Origin: Spirosoma lacussanchae
GTDB taxonomy: Bacteria; Bacteroidota; Bacteroidia; Cytophagales; Spirosomataceae
Direction of reading: 5' to 3'
Assembly (NCBI RefSeq): GCF_005870035.1
Contig: NZ_SWJG01000001.1
Coordinates: forward strand, 1,351,639 to 1,415,638
Length of the DNA stretch: 64,000 nt
The translations under genes and the position numbers were made by a program. Shown here one piece after another: positions 60,348 through 64,000 of this stretch. Below the pieces are notes generated by a model. The model did not search any database. It was not told where the DNA came from and saw only the letters and a program-made list of their open reading frames with translations. Position 1 is the stretch's first letter; each line of letters begins with the position of its first letter.

Positions 60348-61772
60348 ATGAATAAGACGCCGGTTGTTGCCGTATTCGACGTGGGAAAGACGAACAAGAA
60401 GCTGTTCCTGTTCGATCGGCAGTATGCAGTCGTTTGGGAGCGGACAGAGCGGTTCGACGAAGCAACGGACGACGACGGCGACCCCTGCGAAGACCTCGAC
60501 CACCTGGGGCGCTGGCTGAAAACGGCACTGGCGGAGGTGCTGGCTTTCCCCCAGTTTGAAGTGCAGGCCGTAAACTTCTCCGCCTATGGAGCCAGCTACG
60601 TCTATATCGGAGCTGACGGGAAACCGGCGGGTTGCCTCTATAACTACCTCAAAACGCTGCCCGATCCGATAAAAAAGCAGTTTTATGAGCAATATGGCCC
60701 CCCGGATGAGCTGTCGGTGCAGACGGCCTCGCCAGCCCTCGGCAGCCTGAACGTAGGGCTGATGCTATACCGGGTCAAATACGATAAGCCCGCCCTGTAT
60801 GCCCGGATTCGCTACGCTCTTCACCTGCCCCAGTACCTGAGCTATCTGGTAACCGGCCAGCCCCGGGCCGACCTGACCAGCCTGGGCTGTCATACGCTCT
60901 TGTGGGATTTCCGGCAGCAGCGTTACCACGACTGGGTCATTCAGGAAAAGCTGGACCAGATTCAGGCCCCCATCGTAACGGCCGATGCGGTGAGCCGGGT
61001 AGACCGGGGCGATGCCGCGCTGTATGTCGGCATGGGGCTGCACGACTCGTCGGCGGCTCTTATTCCGTACCTGGCCAGCTTTGACGAACCGTTTGTGCTG
61101 ATCTCGACCGGCACCTGGTGTATCAGCCTGAATCCTTTTAATACCGATCCGCTGACGGCCGAAGAGTTGCAGTACGACTGTCTGTGCTACCTGACATACC
61201 AGGGGCAACCCGTAAAAGCGTCACGCCTGTTTGCCGGCCACGAACACGAACAGCAGGTTTGCCGGCTGGCCGATCACTTCGGGGTAGCGACCGACACCTA
61301 CAGGCGGGTCGCATACGATCCTGCCCTGATCCGGCAGTTGCAGACCGACCCGTTGCCCACACGCCAACCCCAATCCGGCACCCGGCCGCAGGTGTCGATG
61401 AACCCAACCTCCTTTGCCGACCGGGATCTGACGCTATTCCCCACCTATGAGCTGGCTTACCATCAGCTCATGCTCGACATCGTGGCCCAGCAGCTGATAT
61501 CGACCGAACTGGTGCTGCATCAGCGGCCAGGTAATCGACCGCCCGTTCGTCGACTGTTTGTCGACGGCGGGTTCAGCCACAACTCGATCTACATGGGGTT
61601 GCTGGCCGAAGCCTTTCCGCGGGTTGAGGTGTGGGCCGCGTCGGTAGCGCAGGCTACCGCGCTGGGGGCTGCCCTGGCTATTCATCCGCATTGGAACCCG
61701 CAGCCTATCCCAACCAACCTGATTGCGCTCAAACGCTGCTGGCCGGGCGCATCCGTGAGTGGATTGGTGTAA
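60348..61772 (+). CDS. rhaB: Rhamnulokinase-like FGGY carbohydrate kinase
   Basis: A 474-residue sugar kinase expected to phosphorylate L-rhamnulose. The N-terminal phosphate loop is VVAVFDVGKTNKKLFLFD, and the hinge region has GLHDSSAALIPYLASFDEPFVLISTGTWC, the second ATP-site block of the FGGY family. The C-terminal RRLFVDGGFSHNSIYMGLLAEAFPRVEVWAASVAQATALGAAL is typical. The start follows a palindromic repeat. Its position between isomerase and transporter makes rhamnulose the likely substrate. Confidence 0.88.
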   Translation: MNKTPVVAVFDVGKTNKKLFLFDRQYAVVWERTERFDEATDDDGDPCEDLDHLGRWLKTALAEVLAFPQFEVQAVNFSAYGASYVYIGADGKPAGCLYNYLKTLPDPIKKQFYEQYGPPDELSVQTASPALGSLNVGLMLYRVKYDKPALYARIRYALHLPQYLSYLVTGQPRADLTSLGCHTLLWDFRQQRYHDWVIQEKLDQIQAPIVTADAVSRVDRGDAALYVGMGLHDSSAALIPYLASFDEPFVLISTGTWCISLNPFNTDPLTAEELQYDCLCYLTYQGQPVKASRLFAGHEHEQQVCRLADHFGVATDTYRRVAYDPALIRQLQTDPLPTRQPQSGTRPQVSMNPTSFADRDLTLFPTYELAYHQLMLDIVAQQLISTELVLHQRPGNRPPVRRLFVDGGFSHNSIYMGLLAEAFPRVEVWAASVAQATALGAALAIHPHWNPQPIPTNLIALKRCWPGASVSGLV

Positions 61773-61903
61773 TATCGGAGATGCGCTGCTCGACATAAAT
61801 CAATTTTTTGGCCGAAAACTGCTATTTGGTAGGAGTGTGTAGGTAAGTTCGGTATGGCCAGCGTCTTTCTTTTGCTGATCATCTATTATCAGTCACTGGC
61901 ACT

Positions 61904-62938
61904 ATGGCGGTTATTTGGGGAGTTGTTCTGCACGCACTCGGCGGGTTTGCTTCGGGAAGTTTCTATTTACCATACAAACGCGTACAGGGGTGGGCCTGGG
62001 AAAGCTACTGGCTCGTTGGCGGGCTGTTCTCCTGGCTGATTGCCCCCTGGGTGCTGGGGTTGCTCACCGTGCCGAACCTGTTGCAGGTACTGCAGGAGAC
62101 CGATTCCGGAACGCTGTTCTGGACCTATTTCTGGGGCGTACTCTGGGGGTTTGGCGGACTAACCTTCGGCCTCGCCATGCGCTACCTGGGTCTCTCGCTT
62201 GGTATGGCGGTGGTGCTGGGCCTGTGTGCCGTGTTCGGTACGCTGGTGCCGCCGATCTGGGGGGGGCAGTTTGCCGGTCTGATCAACACCACCTCCGGCC
62301 AGGTAATCGTGCTGGGGCTGGCGGTATGTGTAGTCGGAATCAGCATTTGTGGTGTAGCGGGTATGATGAAAGAAAAATCGCAGCCCGAAGCCGAGAAGAA
62401 AGCGGCCATTGCCGAGTTCGATCTGCGCAAAGGCTTTCTGGTTGCGGTATTTTCCGGTGTGATGAGCGCCTGTTTCTCGTTCGGTTTAACGGCCGGGCAG
62501 TCCATCGCCGAACGGGCCGTCCGCTACGGAGCCGATCCGCTCTATATGAACAACGCAGCCCTGGTGATTATTCTGCTCGGTGGCCTGACGACCAACGCCG
62601 TCTGGACGATCTACCTCAACTTTCGAAACCAGACTTTTTCTGATTACACCAACCTGTCGGCTCCCATTCTGCGAAATATCCTCTTCTGCGCCATGGCCGG
62701 GGTTACCTGGTACTTCCAGTTCTTCTTCTATGGTATGGGCGACAGCCAGATGGGGGAGTACCGCTTTTCGGGCTGGACACTTCATATGGCCTTTATCATC
62801 GCCTTCAGCAGTCTGTGGGGCCTGTACCTGCACGAGTGGCGCGGAGCCAATCAATCGACCCTGCGAACTATCAAGCTGGGTATACTGACGGTTGTGCTGT
62901 CGTCCGTTATTGTGGGTATCGGCAATTACCTAGCCTGA
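61904..62938 (+). CDS. rhaT: L-rhamnose/proton symporter, RhaT family
   Basis: A 344-residue membrane transporter with about ten helices. The N terminus, LGGFASGSFYLPYKRVQGWAWESYWLVGGLFSWLIAPW, is characteristic of RhaT. Later segments are GLTFGLAMRYLGLSLGMAVVLGLCAVFGTLVPPIW and the cytoplasmic loop MMKEKSQPEAEKKAAIAEFDLRKG. It should import L-rhamnose with protons across the inner membrane. The gap to the kinase is 131 bases, so it may also have its own promoter. Confidence 0.93.
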   Translation: MAVIWGVVLHALGGFASGSFYLPYKRVQGWAWESYWLVGGLFSWLIAPWVLGLLTVPNLLQVLQETDSGTLFWTYFWGVLWGFGGLTFGLAMRYLGLSLGMAVVLGLCAVFGTLVPPIWGGQFAGLINTTSGQVIVLGLAVCVVGISICGVAGMMKEKSQPEAEKKAAIAEFDLRKGFLVAVFSGVMSACFSFGLTAGQSIAERAVRYGADPLYMNNAALVIILLGGLTTNAVWTIYLNFRNQTFSDYTNLSAPILRNILFCAMAGVTWYFQFFFYGMGDSQMGEYRFSGWTLHMAFIIAFSSLWGLYLHEWRGANQSTLRTIKLGILTVVLSSVIVGIGNYLA

Positions 62939-63127
62939 TGAAAATCAGGCGTCTACAACGAGTCGGTGCAGCGCGATAGCGAATAGGAAAATTATTACTC
63001 CCTAAAACCGATAGACTATTTCATAACAACTTGTTTATCAAATTTTTAGCATGTTGTTTGGATTTTTAAAATTGGTATTTCACCTTTGCCTACCAATCTA
63101 CAAGATCCTAAGCGGCACGCTCCTGTT

Positions 63128-63217
63128 ATGAAAGCTCCAGTTGCTTTGTATACCGGTTTACCTCACGCACAGAAACCACTCCCGGCTCTGCTGTGTATGC
63201 GAATGTGCTGTTGTTGA
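63128..63217 (+). CDS. Tiny ORF ending in three cysteines, possible leader peptide
   Basis: A 29-codon ORF: MKAPVALYTGLPHAQ then KPLPALLCMRMCCC and stop. The polycysteine end resembles short cysteine-rich upstream ORFs that in other bacteria sense cysteine supply by ribosome stalling. It lies about 200 bases before the next gene. Being this short, it could be chance; the run of four cysteines in the last seven codons is what makes it worth listing. Confidence 0.4.
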   Translation: MKAPVALYTGLPHAQKPLPALLCMRMCCC

Positions 63218-63335
63218 ACAGGTCTTCCTCACGTTACCCTAACTAACCCATTTTCTGCAACCCGTCTCGTCGGCTACCCGATACAGGCCGGTTGCTTCCA
63301 AGCCAGCTGCAACCTGGCATCAACGTAAACTATAT

Positions 63336-63358
63336 TATCCTATAATATCTATAGGATA
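63336..63358. promoter_or_regulatory. Inverted repeat upstream of the fatty-acid-hydroxylase gene
   Basis: TATCCTATA (63336-63344) and TATAGGATA (63350-63358) are perfect complements around 5 bases, about 60 bases before the ATG at 63420. It could be an operator or overlap the promoter; no regulator is adjacent. Confidence 0.45.
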
Positions 63359-63419
63359 TAAGTACAAATAAGATCATTAACCAGGCTGATTAAGCCAGAA
63401 ACGATAGTCAGATTACAGT

Positions 63420-64000
63420 ATGGAAATCAATTGGCTAGCATTTGCGGTTCCGTTTTTTCTCCTGCTCATGGGACTGGAGTACCTCGTGAGCCGCTGGCAG
63501 CGTAAAGACTACTTTACGTTCAGCAGCTCGGTGGCCAATCTTAACGTGGGGATCATTGAGCGGCTACTGGACAGTTTTACCGTTGGGGCCTTTTATTTCG
63601 TCTACGATTCGCTGCATCGGCACTACGCCCTGTTCGATATACAGCCCGGCCTCTGGACCTGGATTGTTCTTTTTCTGGCTACGGATTTTGTCTGGTACTG
63701 GTATCACCGGCTGGCGCACGAGATCAACCTGTTCTGGGCCGCTCATATCGTACATCACCAGAGCGATGAGTTCAACTATACCGTGTCGGCCCGGATCACT
63801 GTTTTTCAGGCCATCCTGCGAACCGGGTTCTGGTCGGTGCTGCCCATCGTAGGCTTTCCGGCCGAGATGATTACAAGTTTGCTGTTGCTGCACGGCCTGT
63901 ATCCTTTCTTTATTCATACGCGTACCATCGGTAAATTGGGCTGGCTGGAATACGTGCTCGTAACTCCCTCTCACCACCGCGTTCACCACGCCAGCAATCC
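63420..64000 (+). CDS. Fatty acid hydroxylase / sterol desaturase family protein (3' end cut by window)
   Basis: The first 193 codons of a membrane di-iron enzyme, from the ATG at 63420 (MEINWLAFAVPFFLLLMGLEYL). Histidine boxes: WYWYHRLAHEINLFWAAHIVHHQSDEFN (HxxxH then HxxHH) and SHHRVHHASN at the window edge, as in the fatty acid hydroxylase superfamily (PF04116). Several hydrophobic segments lie between. Such enzymes hydroxylate or desaturate lipids or carotenoids. The missing part should hold the last His box. A long leader precedes it. Confidence 0.92.
   Translation, partial: MEINWLAFAVPFFLLLMGLEYLVSRWQRKDYFTFSSSVANLNVGIIERLLDSFTVGAFYFVYDSLHRHYALFDIQPGLWTWIVLFLATDFVWYWYHRLAHEINLFWAAHIVHHQSDEFNYTVSARITVFQAILRTGFWSVLPIVGFPAEMITSLLLLHGLYPFFIHTRTIGKLGWLEYVLVTPSHHRVHHASN

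Larger units (their letters stand above)
62939..63419. other. Long A/T-rich gap before the fatty-acid-hydroxylase gene
   Basis: About 480 bases with no ordinary gene. It contains A/T-rich promoter-like sequence (62990-63080), a 29-codon ORF (63128-63217) ending Cys-Met-Arg-Met-Cys-Cys-Cys, a pyrimidine-rich stretch with possible stem GGTTGC/GCAACC around 63290-63315, and a 9-bp inverted repeat at 63336-63358. Together these suggest a regulated 5' leader for the gene starting at 63420. Confidence 0.5.

Overview
The window reads as chromosome of a GC-rich member of the Bacteroidota, most like the Cytophagales (Spirosoma and relatives). The evidence is inference from gene content: a TamB-type giant protein, LytTR two-component pair, DUF1080 lipoprotein, QueA, TsaD and RhaI-type rhamnose genes of the kind found there, and a promoter of the TTTG/TAnnTTTG class. 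No 16S gene is present, so the genus is not fixed.

Layout. 1-5.1 kb: ispD (cut by the window edge) and queA, a small conserved protein, two tandem beta-propeller lipoproteins and a DUF1080 lipoprotein. 5.16-20.2 kb: a complete type I-B CRISPR-Cas locus. It has 79 repeats and 78 spacers, an intergenic leader, then cas2, cas1, a protein-kinase-like gene, cas4, cas3, cas5, cas7, cas8 and cas6, all on the minus strand. A 60-codon ORF lies on the opposite strand between cas8 and cas6, and a WYL regulator is divergent from cas6. The leader is at the right end next to cas2: the repeat read on the minus strand ends in ATTGAAAT, the left-most repeat is the degenerate one, and related spacers share their right-hand ends. 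21.4-28.2 kb: a TetR regulator convergent with an RND efflux operon (marR, tolC-like, adaptor, pump). 28.5-33.3 kb: a lasso-peptide-type gene set (asparagine-synthetase-like cyclase, B2 protease, HprK-like kinase, nucleotidyltransferase, one unrecognised gene) with no visible precursor. 33.5 kb: tRNA-Asp with its terminator. 33.8-52.7 kb: mostly chromosomal housekeeping and envelope genes (PAS protein, hydrolase, UbiA-like, MOSC, tsaD, tamB, a five-gene operon ending in a LytS/LytR pair, flavoprotein reductase, GH13-like protein, radical SAM protein). 52.8-62.9 kb: an L-rhamnose unit: exported GH78 rhamnosidase divergent from a GntR-type regulator, followed by a fused aldolase-dehydrogenase, isomerase, kinase and RhaT-like transporter. 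The right edge cuts a fatty-acid-hydroxylase/sterol-desaturase gene whose long upstream gap holds a tiny ORF ending Met-Cys-Cys-Cys.

The observations most worth following are the kinase-like gene inside the adaptation half of the cas operon; two terminator-shaped hairpins between cas2 and the array; spacer pairs that encode the same peptide with mostly silent differences, pointing to repeated sampling of related invaders; the small ORF between cas8 and cas6; and the precursor-less lasso set. All family calls are from reading the translated sequence; no database search was possible.
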